From: Methylomagnum ishizawai
GTDB taxonomy: Bacteria > Pseudomonadota > Gammaproteobacteria > Methylococcales > Methylomonadaceae
Direction of reading: 5' to 3'
DNA length: 64,000 nucleotides
Assembly: GCA_945861705.1 (NCBI GenBank)
Contig: CAMAVM010000015.1
Location: forward strand, 1 to 64,000
Each line of letters begins with the position of its first letter. The first letter of the stretch is position 1. The translations under genes were made by a program, and so were the position numbers. Below, piece by piece: positions 17,943 to 27,784 of this stretch. Under the pieces are notes generated by a model. It ran no database searches. It was not told where the DNA came from and saw only the letters and a list, made by a program, of their open reading frames with translations.

Positions 17943-18671
17943 TTACGGCATGAATAGACCACCATTGACGTGAAGGGTTTCTCCAGTGATGTAGGCTGCG
18001 CCTTCCGATGCCAAAAATGCCACGGCATGAGCCACTTCACTGGCTGCACCTAACCTTGACAACGGAATGGAAGCCAACAGCGCGTTTTTAATGTCGTCGC
18101 TCAATTCCTTGGTCATATCGGTATCAATAAAGCCAGGTGCAACAGTATTGATGGTGATATTGCGCGAACCGACTTCCTTTGCCATCGATTTAGCAAAGCC
18201 TATCATACCCGCTTTCGCTGCGGCGTAATTGGCTTGTCCGGCATTTCCGGTCGCACCGACCACGGAGGAAATATTGATGATGCGCCCAGTTTTGGCTTTC
18301 ATCATGCCACGCAACACCGCTTTGCTCATGCGAAATACGGATGTCAGATTGGTGTTAATGATGTCATTCCATTCCTCGTCTTTCATACGCATCAACAAGT
18401 TATCGCGGGTAACGCCCGCATTGTTGACGAGTATGGTTGGCGCACCAAAATTATCATTGACTGTTTTAATGACTTCATCAATGGAATCAGCATCGGCAAC
18501 ATTCAACTTCAAGCCTTTGCCATTTTCAGCCAGATAGTCTGATATGGCTTCTGCACCGCCGTCCGTGGTTGCTGTACCCACAACAAAGAATCCATCCTCG
18601 ACCAATTTTTCAGCAATTGCCTTGCCAATACCACGGCTGGCACCTGTTACCAAAGCGACGGGTTTAGTCAT
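17943..18671 (-). CDS. fabG: 3-oxoacyl-ACP reductase
   Basis: This is the NADPH-dependent short-chain dehydrogenase of fatty-acid elongation, 242 residues. Motifs are the nucleotide-binding VTGASRGIGKAIA, NNAG (LVNNAGVTRDNLLM), Ser of INISSVVG and YAAAKAG with the catalytic Tyr and Lys, then the C-terminal ITGETLHVNGGLFMP. It overlaps fabD by eight bases (18664-18671), showing translational coupling. Confidence 0.96.
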   Translation of the reverse strand: MTKPVALVTGASRGIGKAIAEKLVEDGFFVVGTATTDGGAEAISDYLAENGKGLKLNVADADSIDEVIKTVNDNFGAPTILVNNAGVTRDNLLMRMKDEEWNDIINTNLTSVFRMSKAVLRGMMKAKTGRIINISSVVGATGNAGQANYAAAKAGMIGFAKSMAKEVGSRNITINTVAPGFIDTDMTKELSDDIKNALLASIPLSRLGAASEVAHAVAFLASEGAAYITGETLHVNGGLFMP

Positions 18672-19614
18672 TGAGTTGCTCCAATACTTTGTTTAAGGAC
18701 TCTGGGTCATAAATTGCTAAGTGTTCGGCCTCTTTGACGATGCGTTTGTCTAAGCCCGTTAACACCTTGCCTGAACCGCATTCTACAAAAATAGTTACGC
18801 CTTTATTGTGCATTAGATCGATGCTTTCTACCCAACGAACAGGTTTAAATAACTGCTCTTTTAACGCATTGCGGATAACTTCCGGCGCGGTGTGTGATTC
18901 TACATCCACATTGTGAACTAACTGCATTTTCGGCGTAGCAAGCGCGATGTCCTGCATATATTCATCAAGCCTGTCCGCTGCCGATTGCATCAATGCACAG
19001 TGCGAAGGGACGCTAACAGGCAATAATACCGCCCGTTTTGCACCCGCTTCTTTTGCTGCCGAAGCCGCCCGTTCGACTGCCGCCTTGTGTCCGGCAATGA
19101 CGACTTGACCAGGCGAGTTAAAATTAACGGCTGAAACGACTTCTGTTCTGGCAACAGTCGCGCAAATTTCGATTACTTGTTTGTCATCTAAACCTAAGAT
19201 TGCCGCCATAGCGCCCACGCCTGCGGGTACGGCTTCCTGCATAAACCGCGCTCTGGCTTCAACCAGTTTGACGGCATCTTCAAAAAACAATGCACCCGAG
19301 CAAACCAGAGCCGTATATTCACCCAGGCTATGTCCAGCCATCCAAGCCGGACGAATGGTACTATGATTACACCAGACTTCCCACACCGCCACGCCTGCTG
19401 CAAGCATGACTGGTTGGGTATTTTGGGTTTGGTTAAGGTCATCTTCTGTGCTGTTAGCAACGAGATCCCAAAGGTCACGTCCTAATACAAAAGAAGCCTT
19501 ATCAAAGGTTTGTTTGACTTCAGGATAATTTGCCGCCAATTGGGTCAACATGCCCACGGATTGCGAGCCTTGTCCTGGAAAGACAAAAGCCAGATTTTTT
19601 TGTTGTTCACTCAT
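18664..19614 (-). CDS. fabD: Malonyl-CoA:ACP transacylase
   Basis: The enzyme loads malonyl groups onto ACP. The 316-residue acyltransferase shows FPGQGSQ at the N-terminus, the nucleophile Ser in GHSLGEYTAL, the catalytic His in VPSHCALM and FVECGSGKVL near the end. It sits between fabH (14 bases upstream) and fabG (overlap). Confidence 0.95.
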   Translation of the reverse strand: MSEQQKNLAFVFPGQGSQSVGMLTQLAANYPEVKQTFDKASFVLGRDLWDLVANSTEDDLNQTQNTQPVMLAAGVAVWEVWCNHSTIRPAWMAGHSLGEYTALVCSGALFFEDAVKLVEARARFMQEAVPAGVGAMAAILGLDDKQVIEICATVARTEVVSAVNFNSPGQVVIAGHKAAVERAASAAKEAGAKRAVLLPVSVPSHCALMQSAADRLDEYMQDIALATPKMQLVHNVDVESHTAPEVIRNALKEQLFKPVRWVESIDLMHNKGVTIFVECGSGKVLTGLDKRIVKEAEHLAIYDPESLNKVLEQLND

Positions 19615-19628
19615 GTATTTATTGCTGT

Positions 19629-20597
19629 TTAATATTTGATTAGCGCAGAACCCCAGGTAAATCCCGCGCCAAATGCTTCCAATAAAATTGTTTGTCCGCG
19701 TTGGATACGTCCATCACTAACACCTGCATGCAGAGCTAGCAGAACAGATGCAGAAGACGTATTGCCCTGTTCTTCCAAAGTGACGATGACTTGATCCATG
19801 GACATTTTCAGTTTTTTTGCCGTGGCTGCAATAATTCGGATATTAGCCTGGTGTGGCACCAGCCAATCGACTTCTGATTTGTCCATATTATTGGCTTCAA
19901 GCGTTTCATCAACAATGCGTTCCAAGGTATTGACTGCCATCTTAAAAACCTCATTGCCACGCATATTGATAGTGCCTAATTCATGCTTATTGGATTCGGT
20001 AGCGGCTTGCGGATTGGGGCAATAAAGCATGTCTTCATAGCCGCCATCGGAATAGATATGTGTGGATAACACACCTGCTTCATCAGACGCACCCAGCAAT
20101 ACAGCCCCTGCCCCATCGCCAAATAAGATGCACGTACCACGATCTGACCAATCAACAATACGTGAGCATATCTCAGAACCTACGATAAGCACGTTCTTGA
20201 CCGCACCCGTCTTAATATATTGGTCGGCAATGCTCAATCCATAAATTGCACCCGAGCAAGCCGCCTGGACATCAAAAGCTACGCAATGTTTAATTCCTAA
20301 ACGGTGTTGGAGTAAACATGCCGTACTGGGATAAACTCGATCAGGTGTACCTGTGGCGACGATGATTAAGTCGATTTCATTAGGCGTAATTTGGGCGGTG
20401 TTTATCGCCTGTCTTGCGGCGATTTCGGCCATGCTAGAAGCCGTCTCATTTACACCCGCTATGCGCCGGCTCTTAATACCCGTACGTTCGTAAATCCAGC
20501 TATCGGAGGTGTCAACGGTTTGCGATATGTGTTCGTTGGTACGGATTTCTTCAGGCAGATAGCCACCTGTTCCTAGCACTTTTGCATAACGGGTCAT
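19629..20597 (-). CDS. fabH: 3-oxoacyl-ACP synthase III (KAS III)
   Basis: This enzyme starts each fatty-acid chain by condensing acetyl-CoA with malonyl-ACP. The 322-residue protein has the catalytic Cys in [13 protein letters not shown], His in VPHQANIRI and Asn in [11 protein letters not shown], plus the family start '[13 protein letters not shown]'. Its ATG overlaps the plsX stop by four bases (20594-20597). Confidence 0.95.
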   Translation of the reverse strand: MTRYAKVLGTGGYLPEEIRTNEHISQTVDTSDSWIYERTGIKSRRIAGVNETASSMAEIAARQAINTAQITPNEIDLIIVATGTPDRVYPSTACLLQHRLGIKHCVAFDVQAACSGAIYGLSIADQYIKTGAVKNVLIVGSEICSRIVDWSDRGTCILFGDGAGAVLLGASDEAGVLSTHIYSDGGYEDMLYCPNPQAATESNKHELGTINMRGNEVFKMAVNTLERIVDETLEANNMDKSEVDWLVPHQANIRIIAATAKKLKMSMDQVIVTLEEQGNTSSASVLLALHAGVSDGRIQRGQTILLEAFGAGFTWGSALIKY

Positions 20598-21622
20598 GCG
20601 TTTTTTCTCAGAGTCAGGGATTTTTCTACTTGTTCGCTTATCTTTCTTATAACATCTTGTTTTACTTCAAGTTCGGCAAGTTTAATGGCTGTCTTAAATG
20701 CCAGTGCATCCGCTCCACCATGACTTTTGATGACCAATCCCCTAAGCCCCAAAAAACTTGCGCCGTTATATAGGCGGGGATCAATACGATCTTTAAATGA
20801 CTTAAGAACCGGTAAGGCAACCAATCCTGCCAGTTTAGTGCAAATATTTTTAGAAAAAGATTCTTTGAGCAAGGTGCTAATCATTTTTGCCGCACCTTCA
20901 ATGGATTTCAGTGCCACATTGCCGACGAAACCATCACAGACTATCAGATCAACCTCAACATTGCCCGCATTGAGTGAGTTGCCTTCGACATAACCGATGT
21001 AGTTCAAGGATGAGCTTTCCAGCAGTTTCGCCGCAGCCTTGACCTGCTCATTACCTTTTACGTCTTCTTCGCCGATATTCAACAAGCCAACCTTGGGATT
21101 TTCAATATTTTCGACTGCTTTGACCAATTCATTGCCCATAACAGCAAATTGATAAAGGTGTTCTTCCGTACAATCGACATTTGCGCCCAAATCGAGGACA
21201 TGCGTATGTCCATAAATTGATGGAAGTGTGGAAATAATGGCTGGGCGGTCTATGCCAGGAATCATCTTTAACACAAACCGGGCGGTTGCCATCAATGCGC
21301 CGGTATTGCCGGCGCTGACACAAGCATCTGCGCGACCTTCATGGACTAGATTGATAGCCACCCGCATCGAGGAATCTTTTTTATTTTTCAGTGCCTTGGA
21401 GGGCGATTCATGCATTTCAACCTGCTGAGAGGCATGTTGGATGACTAGCCTTTCATGAGCGGGGGATTGGTTTTGAGCTAAATGCTGATTGAGAATGGCC
21501 GTATCACCAACCAATATCAACGTTAAGTCTGGATTGTTTTTTAAACATTCCAAAGACGCAGGTACAGTCACCTTGGGGCCGAAATCACCGCCCATTGCAT
21601 CTATCGAGATCGTCAAACTCAC
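20594..21622 (-). CDS. plsX: Phosphate acyltransferase PlsX
   Basis: This peripheral membrane enzyme converts acyl-ACP to acyl-phosphate, the acyl donor for PlsY in phospholipid synthesis. The 342-residue protein begins [12 protein letters not shown] and contains [10 protein letters not shown] and [15 protein letters not shown], the family signatures. It links L32/DUF177 upstream with the fab genes downstream. The gap to rpmF is 85 bases. Confidence 0.95.
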   Translation of the reverse strand: MSLTISIDAMGGDFGPKVTVPASLECLKNNPDLTLILVGDTAILNQHLAQNQSPAHERLVIQHASQQVEMHESPSKALKNKKDSSMRVAINLVHEGRADACVSAGNTGALMATARFVLKMIPGIDRPAIISTLPSIYGHTHVLDLGANVDCTEEHLYQFAVMGNELVKAVENIENPKVGLLNIGEEDVKGNEQVKAAAKLLESSSLNYIGYVEGNSLNAGNVEVDLIVCDGFVGNVALKSIEGAAKMISTLLKESFSKNICTKLAGLVALPVLKSFKDRIDPRLYNGASFLGLRGLVIKSHGGADALAFKTAIKLAELEVKQDVIRKISEQVEKSLTLRKNA

Positions 21623-21707
21623 GCTAAAGAAGTACTCCGAAATAATTAGCTTAGGATAAATTAACGGAAAACCGCCAACAACACACTAAAGCAAAACTGT
21701 AGAATAA

Positions 21708-21890
21708 TTAATCTTCAACATCTGTAGTAACGATTTGACGACCTTTGAAATAACCATCGGGCGTGACGTGGTGACGCAAATGAGTTTCGCCTGTCAATGG
21801 ATCTTGGGCTAATGTTCTTGCGGTTAAGGAATCGTGCGAACGGCGCTGGCCGCGTCTTGAACGTGATACTTTACTCTTTTGTACTGCCAT
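21708..21890 (-). CDS. rpmF: Ribosomal protein L32
   Basis: This is a 60-residue, very basic protein of the large ribosomal subunit. [20 protein letters not shown] is the normal L32 start. No zinc-binding Cys pairs are present, so it is the Cys-free form. Its start overlaps the end of the DUF177 gene by 20 bases, the usual arrangement in this phylum. Confidence 0.96.
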   Translation of the reverse strand: MAVQKSKVSRSRRGQRRSHDSLTARTLAQDPLTGETHLRHHVTPDGYFKGRQIVTTDVED

Positions 21891-22428
21891 CGGGGGTCTC
21901 CAGTTTGTTTTGGGTTTTTAAATCGGCTAATTTGGAAAAAGGGTTTTCTTTTGTTGCCTGAACGGTTTTAAGTAGTGCTGTAGGCTTATTATTAGGCATA
22001 TTGGGTGCTACACAATCATCTTGGTGTTTCGGAATGCTAGGTAAAATAAGCAATAACTCATCCTCGATGATGCTCACAAGCGGGATTTTACCTTCTTCAA
22101 TGAGCAGCAACGGTTCATAATCATCTGGTAAATTGTTTGCCCGTTCCAATGTGCTAACAATACCTAGCTTAATATCGCTACTTACAGACCACTCCAAAGG
22201 CTCTAAACATCTTTGACATTTCAGTGCCAGAACAGCAGAAATATGCCCATCAATCGTAGCCAACCTGCCTTCCCTGCCAAAAAATAACTTAACAGAAACA
22301 TTGCCGACATCATTAGACAGCAAACCAGCAACCCGTTCTAAGCTACTTACAGGCAATTCTCCTTCAATATTGGCGTTCCTATCTGCCAGTAATAAAGGGT
22401 CTATGAATTTTGGCAAGCGAGCTAACAT
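21871..22428 (-). CDS. yceD: DUF177 protein (YceD family)
   Basis: The product is 185 residues and always found beside rpmF. The family is linked to 23S rRNA/ribosome maturation in plants and bacteria, but its biochemical role is not established. Family features seen are the Cys pair in [12 protein letters not shown] and the acidic stretch [21 protein letters not shown] choose the ATG at 22428 ([14 protein letters not shown]). A longer frame would begin with TTG at 22482 and lacks family character. A good promoter ends only about 10 bases before this ATG, implying a very short or absent leader. Confidence 0.85.
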   Translation of the reverse strand: MLARLPKFIDPLLLADRNANIEGELPVSSLERVAGLLSNDVGNVSVKLFFGREGRLATIDGHISAVLALKCQRCLEPLEWSVSSDIKLGIVSTLERANNLPDDYEPLLLIEEGKIPLVSIIEDELLLILPSIPKHQDDCVAPNMPNNKPTALLKTVQATKENPFSKLADLKTQNKLETPDGSTKE

Positions 22429-22784
22429 AACCGCAGAATGATATAGGTAAACGGCGAATTCGTCAAATTTACAATTAGGCAAATCAACACTTTGCAGGAA
22501 AAATTTAGGACTTTTGAATCGTATTTAGTTTAAATGTGGGGCAAAAACTGAATTTCAGAAATCATTTTTTAAGAAATGCGCTCGCGCGGTTGCTTTACTC
22601 AAAACCTTGATAAAAATAACATTGGGAAATGTTAAATGTCTGATTCAACTTACTGGTTCGAGTAACTCGCTACAGACAGAATAAACCCGCAACTACTTGT
22701 TTTGAGTCTGTTCAAGACTTATTCATTAGGCAGACTGTCTTTTTTGTCGTTATTGGACGTTACCAAGTATAAATTTGGTAACGT
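22429..22784. other. Intergenic region of about 350 bases between yceD and the phosphorylase gene
   Basis: The part next to yceD contains its promoter. The rest is AT-rich with no convincing gene. A 9-bp hairpin (cgttaccaa 22758-22766 with ttggtaacg 22775-22783) directly follows the stop codon of the phosphorylase gene and may mark its transcript end, although no T-tract follows. Confidence 0.5.
22438..22466 (-). promoter_or_regulatory. Sigma70-type promoter of the yceD-rpmF-plsX-fab operon
   Basis: On the minus strand TTGACG (22461-22466) and TATCAT (22438-22443) have the optimal 17-base spacing. The predicted transcription start falls within a few bases of the yceD ATG. Confidence 0.6.
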
Positions 22785-23528
22785 TCACAGATTCATAGCT
22801 ACAAATGTCTTCAACAATTCAGCCGCATTTGCCATGCCTTTATGCAGATTCTGTTCGATTTCAGCCATCGTTATCTCACCTTCCGTTTTTCCGGCCGCCC
22901 AGTTTGCGACCACAGCCACAGCCACATAATTCATACCTAACTCCTTCGCCAGAACCGCTTCTGGCATACCCGTCATACCGACCAAATCGCAGCCGTCTTG
23001 CTCCATACGCTTGATTTCCGCCGCTGTTTCTAGTCGTGGACCTTGGGTACAACCATAAGTGCCAATTGGACTAATGGCGATACCTGTTTGCTTGGCGGCA
23101 TGGATCAACTTGGAACGGAGCGTCTGGCTATAAGGATAGCTAAAATCAATATGTGTGACCGGATCGTTTTCATCCTCAAAAAAAGTGTGCTTACGCCCGT
23201 AACTGTAGTCGATGATTTGATCGGGAATGGCAATATGCGCTGGCATCATTTTGGATGTAATACCACCAACCGCCGCAACAGCAATGATGCTTTCCACACC
23301 GAGTTGTTTTAGTCCCCACAAATTGGCGCGATAATTGATTTTGTGGGGAGCAATGGCATGGGGGTTGCCGTGCCGGGCAAGAAAAACGACTTCTTTGTGA
23401 TTTAATTCCCCTATGATGAAATCCGCTGACGGTGCGCCATAAGGCGTGTTAATTTGCTCGCTTTTTATTATTTTTAAATCAGCAAGTTGCGAAAGACCTG
23501 TACCACCAATAATGGCTAACCGATTCAT
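22785..23528 (-). CDS. S-methyl-5'-thioinosine / methylthioadenosine phosphorylase family enzyme
   Basis: This 247-residue purine nucleoside phosphorylase of the MTAP family has IIGGTGL (phosphate loop), LARHGNPHAIAPHKINYRAN, YGCTQGPRLETAAEI and DLVGMTGMPEAVLA. It salvages methylthio-nucleosides left by polyamine or quorum-signal synthesis. Pseudomonas has a close relative (PA3004, specific for methylthioinosine) beside nagZ, and here nagZ is also two genes away, so I favour methylthioinosine; the exact substrate is not proven by sequence. The start overlaps the preceding phosphoribosyltransferase gene by four bases. Confidence 0.85.
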   Translation of the reverse strand: MNRLAIIGGTGLSQLADLKIIKSEQINTPYGAPSADFIIGELNHKEVVFLARHGNPHAIAPHKINYRANLWGLKQLGVESIIAVAAVGGITSKMMPAHIAIPDQIIDYSYGRKHTFFEDENDPVTHIDFSYPYSQTLRSKLIHAAKQTGIAISPIGTYGCTQGPRLETAAEIKRMEQDGCDLVGMTGMPEAVLAKELGMNYVAVAVVANWAAGKTEGEITMAEIEQNLHKGMANAAELLKTFVAMNL

Positions 23529-24073
23529 TGCCCTACTTCCTTACAAGCATAAATGCCTGCCGCGTTACGTAAATAGCCTTTGTAATCCATACCGTAGCCA
23601 AATAAATAACGGTTTTCTATCTGTAAGCCAACGAAATCTGCCTGGATGGGCTTATCATGATCGAGCAGCTTATCGACCAAGGCCGCACAGTAGACTGCAA
23701 TTGCGCCCTGCTCCATGCAGTAATCCCGTATAGCCGCTAAGGTAATGCCTTCATCCAAGATGTCATCAATGATCAGAATCGTCCGGTCTTTTAACGGTGT
23801 TCCTGGTTTTAACACCCATTCAATCACGCCACCAGATGTTTGGTTTTGATAGCGGCTGGCATTGATTGCATCTATGTTGAGGGGAAAAGCGAGTCGTGTT
23901 AATAACTTACCTGCGGCAACAATGCCGCCATTCAATACGCACAACACAAGCGGATTACTGTTTGCTAACCTCGCATTGATCTCAGTAGCCATGTTATCAA
24001 GCGCCGCCTCAACTTGTTCTTCGCTATACAGCAAATCGGCAGTTGCCTGAATGTGTTGAATTTCTTTAAGCAT
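23525..24073 (-). CDS. Hypoxanthine-guanine phosphoribosyltransferase
   Basis: This 182-residue type I phosphoribosyltransferase has the PRPP loop ILIIDDILDEGITL, the early LCVLNGGIVAAGKLL loop and the C-terminal region ENRYLFGYGMDYKGYLRN that contacts the purine. It converts hypoxanthine or guanine to IMP or GMP. Hypoxanthine is also the product of the neighbouring methylthioinosine phosphorylase, so the two would act in sequence. It overlaps nagZ by eight bases. Confidence 0.9.
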   Translation of the reverse strand: MLKEIQHIQATADLLYSEEQVEAALDNMATEINARLANSNPLVLCVLNGGIVAAGKLLTRLAFPLNIDAINASRYQNQTSGGVIEWVLKPGTPLKDRTILIIDDILDEGITLAAIRDYCMEQGAIAVYCAALVDKLLDHDKPIQADFVGLQIENRYLFGYGMDYKGYLRNAAGIYACKEVGQ

Positions 24074-25085
24074 AACTGGAAACGAACTCTCTGATTTGGT
24101 TTGAAGCTTGCCGCCATTTCACGGTATCCAACAATTGTTCACGGTTAAACTGCGGTTTACCACGCATTCCGGATAGCCGCTGTTCCCTGAGTAAATCGTT
24201 GGAAATGGGCAAAGCATCTAGCACTTGTTCAGCAGCGGATGGATTGTTGCACACTAACAGCATGTCACAACCTGCTTGCTGAGCCAATCGCACACGTTCA
24301 GGAAAACCTCCCGCAGATGCCGCGCCTTCCATACTCAAGTCATCACTAAAAACCACGCCATTAAAGCCTAATTCCTTACGTAATATTTGCTGTATCCAGA
24401 ATGGTGAAAATCCGGCTGGATTAGGATCAATATTTTTATAGACTACGTGAGCAGGCATGATAGCTTCCAAACCTTCACCAATCAGCGTTTTAAAAGGCAA
24501 CAAGTCCTTGGCACGAATACTGTCTAAATCCCGCTCATCAACGGGCAAAGCCAGATGCGAATCTACCGCCACTGCACCGTGACCTGGAAAATGCTTGCCC
24601 GTCGCCGCCATGCCTGCCGCATTCATTCCTTTCCTGAAGGCACTCGCAAGCGCAGTTGCCAGTATGCATTCGGTAGAAAAAGATCGGTTGCCGATGACAT
24701 CACTGATACCGCAATCAATATCCAACACCGGCGCAAAACTGAAATCAACGCCCACTGCCAGCAGTTCTGCCGCCATCAGCCAACCTGCGGTTTCTGCCAA
24801 TTCCGGCGCATTCGCATAACAACAGGCAGGTGGCAAGCGCGTAAAACCATTTTGAAACCGTTGCACCCTGCCACCTTCCTGGTCTACCGCAATCAAAATC
24901 TGACCGTTCCGCGCTTTACGAATGCTGTCAATTAGCTGCATGACTTGTTCAGGGTCTTGATAATTACGAGCAAAGAGAATAACCGCGCCGGTATTGGGAT
25001 GATTTATCACGCCTTTTTCATGCTCGGTCAGTGCTAATCCAGCCACATCCAACATAATCGGGCCAATGGGGTATTCAGTAATCAT
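24066..25085 (-). CDS. nagZ: Beta-N-acetylhexosaminidase NagZ
   Basis: This cytoplasmic GH3 enzyme of peptidoglycan recycling removes GlcNAc from anhydro-muropeptides. The 339-residue protein has the family loop KHFPGHGAVAVDSH carrying the catalytic His, and the nucleophile Asp in VVFSDDLSMEGA. The start MITEYPIGPIMLDVAGLALT is typical. It is the first gene of the salvage operon nagZ-hpt-phosphorylase. Confidence 0.94.
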   Translation of the reverse strand: MITEYPIGPIMLDVAGLALTEHEKGVINHPNTGAVILFARNYQDPEQVMQLIDSIRKARNGQILIAVDQEGGRVQRFQNGFTRLPPACCYANAPELAETAGWLMAAELLAVGVDFSFAPVLDIDCGISDVIGNRSFSTECILATALASAFRKGMNAAGMAATGKHFPGHGAVAVDSHLALPVDERDLDSIRAKDLLPFKTLIGEGLEAIMPAHVVYKNIDPNPAGFSPFWIQQILRKELGFNGVVFSDDLSMEGAASAGGFPERVRLAQQAGCDMLLVCNNPSAAEQVLDALPISNDLLREQRLSGMRGKPQFNREQLLDTVKWRQASNQIREFVSSYA

Positions 25086-25198
25086 GATTTTATTGGATTT
25101 CGATATTGTTGTTTATTGCGATCTGATTGCTGACGTTATACTAATGTATCTGTTGCTTGATTGCAGCTAAAAGATAATTTTTGTGGGGAGTTTTAGCA

Positions 25199-26080
25199 AT
25201 GAATTGGCAAGCTATTGTAGAAAACATTGAAAATGCAACGGGTGCAGCTTTCAAGTTGATAAACGCCAAATCCCTAGCAGGTGGCGACATCAATTCAGCT
25301 TATTGCTTGCAAGGTGTGGACAAATCTTATTTCGTTAAATTAAATCGAGCAGAGTCGGTAGAAATGTTTGCCTCCGAAGCAGCTGGGCTAACTGAACTTG
25401 CCGCTACCTCCACTGTACGAACCCCCTCCCCTGTCGTACATGGCATCTCGGCAGCTAATGCTTTTCTGGTACTGGAATACATCGAATTCGGATCATCCAG
25501 TAAAACCTCTGATCGTCTGTTCGGGCAACAACTGGCTTTGCTACATCAGCAACAGCAACCGTATTTCGGCTGGCATCGGGACAACACTATCGGCAGTACG
25601 CCACAACCCAATAGCAGTAATGGCGATTGGATCGAATTCTGGTGTACTCATCGTTTGCAACATCAGCTACAGTTAGCAGCCGCAAAAGGTTACGGTGGAC
25701 GCTTACAGGCGAGCGGGGAGCAACTTTGCGAAAAACTCACCCAATTTTTCGACAACTACCAGCCACATCCTTCATTATTGCATGGGGACTTATGGGGTGG
25801 AAATGCGGCGATAGATAAGCAAGGCAATCCAGTCATATTCGATCCTGCCTGCTATTACGGCGACAAACAAGCGGACCTCGCCATGACCGAATTATTTGGC
25901 GGCTTCAGCCAGGATTTTTATGCCACTTATCGGGATACTTGCCCTATTGATACGGGCTACACGACGAGAAAAAAACTTTACAACCTTTACCATATCCTCA
26001 ATCACCTGAACTTGTTCGGTAGCGGTTATTTAAGTCAGGCCGAAAACATTATTTCTAGCTTATTAAGTGAAATTCGTTAA
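25199..26080 (+). CDS. Fructosamine kinase / ketosamine-3-kinase family protein
   Basis: The 293-residue protein of the aminoglycoside-phosphotransferase fold probably phosphorylates protein-bound ketosamines (deglycation) or a small-molecule sugar. Visible motifs are the ATP-binding SLAGGDINSAYCL and YFVKLNR, the catalytic loop LLHGDLWGGNAA and the metal-binding Asp in VIFDPACYYGDKQADLAM. I start at the ATG at 25199 because ggggag sits at the right distance. It is transcribed divergently from nagZ and converges on the carbon-uptake operon. Confidence 0.88.
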   Translation: MNWQAIVENIENATGAAFKLINAKSLAGGDINSAYCLQGVDKSYFVKLNRAESVEMFASEAAGLTELAATSTVRTPSPVVHGISAANAFLVLEYIEFGSSSKTSDRLFGQQLALLHQQQQPYFGWHRDNTIGSTPQPNSSNGDWIEFWCTHRLQHQLQLAAAKGYGGRLQASGEQLCEKLTQFFDNYQPHPSLLHGDLWGGNAAIDKQGNPVIFDPACYYGDKQADLAMTELFGGFSQDFYATYRDTCPIDTGYTTRKKLYNLYHILNHLNLFGSGYLSQAENIISSLLSEIR

Positions 26081-26109
26081 GGGTTAAATCTGTAACTTGA
26101 TCATAAGGC

Positions 26110-26137
26110 GGAGAGACAAACCTAGGCTTGTCTCTCC
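26110..26137. terminator. 10-bp hairpin between convergent genes
   Basis: ggagagacaa (26110-26119) pairs with ttgtctctcc (26128-26137) around an 8-base loop containing cctagg. It lies 30 bases after the fructosamine-kinase stop and about 110 bases beyond the end of the minus-strand operon, so it may serve both directions. Confidence 0.55.
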
Positions 26138-26245
26138 AAAACACCAATCGACCCGAAGGATTGAAGTCGGCAAGACCTGTAACAAACACAGGTTATCCAT
26201 TACCCAAAATCCGTTAAGACAGCAAATACAGACAAGCCCTTACAT

Positions 26246-27784
26246 TTATTCCAATGACCCAATCCCTGCAACCTCATCGCTTTTCACAGGCTGCTCCAAT
26301 ATCCTAGACAACCATGCATCGGCGGCTTTTTCATTGGTATGTAGGATAAGGTTGGGGAAGAATCCGAATACCAGAACCAGTAAGGCAGGTACGCACAACA
26401 GGAGCAATTCACGGCGGCGCAAATCCTGTAGTTGTTGCACGGTTTGGTGAATGATGGGACCGAAAAACGCCTTGCGCGTGAAATCCAACATGTAGGCTGC
26501 ACCCAGTACGGCAGCGGCGAGCGCAGCAATGCCCAGGCTGGGATGGGCAACTAAGGCACTGATAATTAGCAGCAATTCCGCAGGGAAACCGCTGGTGCCA
26601 GGTACGCCAATACTCGCCAAGACAAACAGAAAATAGAAACACGTCAATTTTGGCATGACTTTAGCTAAACCACCCAAATGCACGGTTTCCGTACTACCCA
26701 AGCGATGTTGGATAAATCCCGCAATTAACATCAGCGAGCTGGCGACTATCGTAAAGTTCAACAATTGGAAGATCGCACCTTGTATGCCTTGCATATTCAA
26801 CGAAGCGATACCGACAATCACCAAGCCGACATGGCTAACGCTAGAGTATGCCAACAAACGCCGCAGGTTGGTCTGGTACAAAGCGATCAATGCGCCATAA
26901 ATAAGGGTAATAGCACCCAGCACGCCCAGTATCCAACTGTATTCGACGGCGGCAGAAGGGGCAAGTGGCATGGTGAAGCGGATAATGCCGTAAGCACCCA
27001 GTTTCAATCCGGTCAATAAGGCCGCGATTTGGGGTGAGCTTTCCATCGTCGCCGTTGGCATCCAGGTATGGAATGGTATTAGCGGCGTTTTGACGGCGAA
27101 TGCCAGCAACAGCAACAAAAACACCGTGCCTTGCAAGTCATCCGGCAAGGGTTTTTCGAGCAAAGTGGGCAAGCTGAAAACCAGTTGTGTACCAACACCG
27201 TCTGCAGGTGCGGCAGCATTAATTGCCAACATCACAATGGCTACCAATAAAGCCGCGCCGCCGAATAACATGAACAAGGTGTATTTGACCGCAGCTATGC
27301 GCCGGTGTGGGTCAACACCCCACAAGCCGATCAAGAAGAAGATAGGCGGCAAAGTAAGCTCCCAAAACAGGAAGAATAGCACCATATCCAAGGCGGTAAA
27401 TACGCCGATGGTAATGCCTTCCAGTGCCAGTAACAAGGCGTAGTGAAATGGCTCCAAGTGCTGCACCGAATTCCATGATGCCACGATAACCATGAGCGTG
27501 ACGAAAGCGGACATGGGCAGGAACAGAACCGAAATTCCGTCAATACCCAACAAATATTCTACATTCAGGCCGGGTATCCAAAGATGGTGTTCAAGCAATT
27601 GAAACTGCCCGTCATCAGGGTTAAACCAGTGAAAGGCCAGCAAAGATAACAATAATTCAATGACCGCAAACGATACGGCGATTGTCCTGGCACGTTCCTT
27701 ATTGCCGAAAAATCCGGTAGCTAATGCACCCAGTAATGGCAGAAAAATTAGCAAAGTAAGTAAGGGGAAATCCGTTGTACTCAC
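26246..27784 (-). CDS. NuoM/ND4-like proton-translocating subunit, last gene of the DAB-type operon
   Basis: This 512-residue membrane protein with about 14 helices has the proton-translocating 'proton_antipo_M' core. The residues essential in complex I are kept: Glu142 in LFWELTLPPIFF, Lys232 in FAVKTPLIPFHTWMP and Lys261 in GLKLGAYGIIRF. It starts with GTG overlapping the preceding stop (27781-27784), so the gene is coupled to the ND4-like gene upstream. No hydrophilic complex I subunit or NuoA/H/J/K homologue is nearby. I infer that it supplies proton flux to the DabA complex. An alternative is a stand-alone proton/cation antiporter. Confidence 0.85.
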   Translation of the reverse strand: MSTTDFPLLTLLIFLPLLGALATGFFGNKERARTIAVSFAVIELLLSLLAFHWFNPDDGQFQLLEHHLWIPGLNVEYLLGIDGISVLFLPMSAFVTLMVIVASWNSVQHLEPFHYALLLALEGITIGVFTALDMVLFFLFWELTLPPIFFLIGLWGVDPHRRIAAVKYTLFMLFGGAALLVAIVMLAINAAAPADGVGTQLVFSLPTLLEKPLPDDLQGTVFLLLLLAFAVKTPLIPFHTWMPTATMESSPQIAALLTGLKLGAYGIIRFTMPLAPSAAVEYSWILGVLGAITLIYGALIALYQTNLRRLLAYSSVSHVGLVIVGIASLNMQGIQGAIFQLLNFTIVASSLMLIAGFIQHRLGSTETVHLGGLAKVMPKLTCFYFLFVLASIGVPGTSGFPAELLLIISALVAHPSLGIAALAAAVLGAAYMLDFTRKAFFGPIIHQTVQQLQDLRRRELLLLCVPALLVLVFGFFPNLILHTNEKAADAWLSRILEQPVKSDEVAGIGSLE

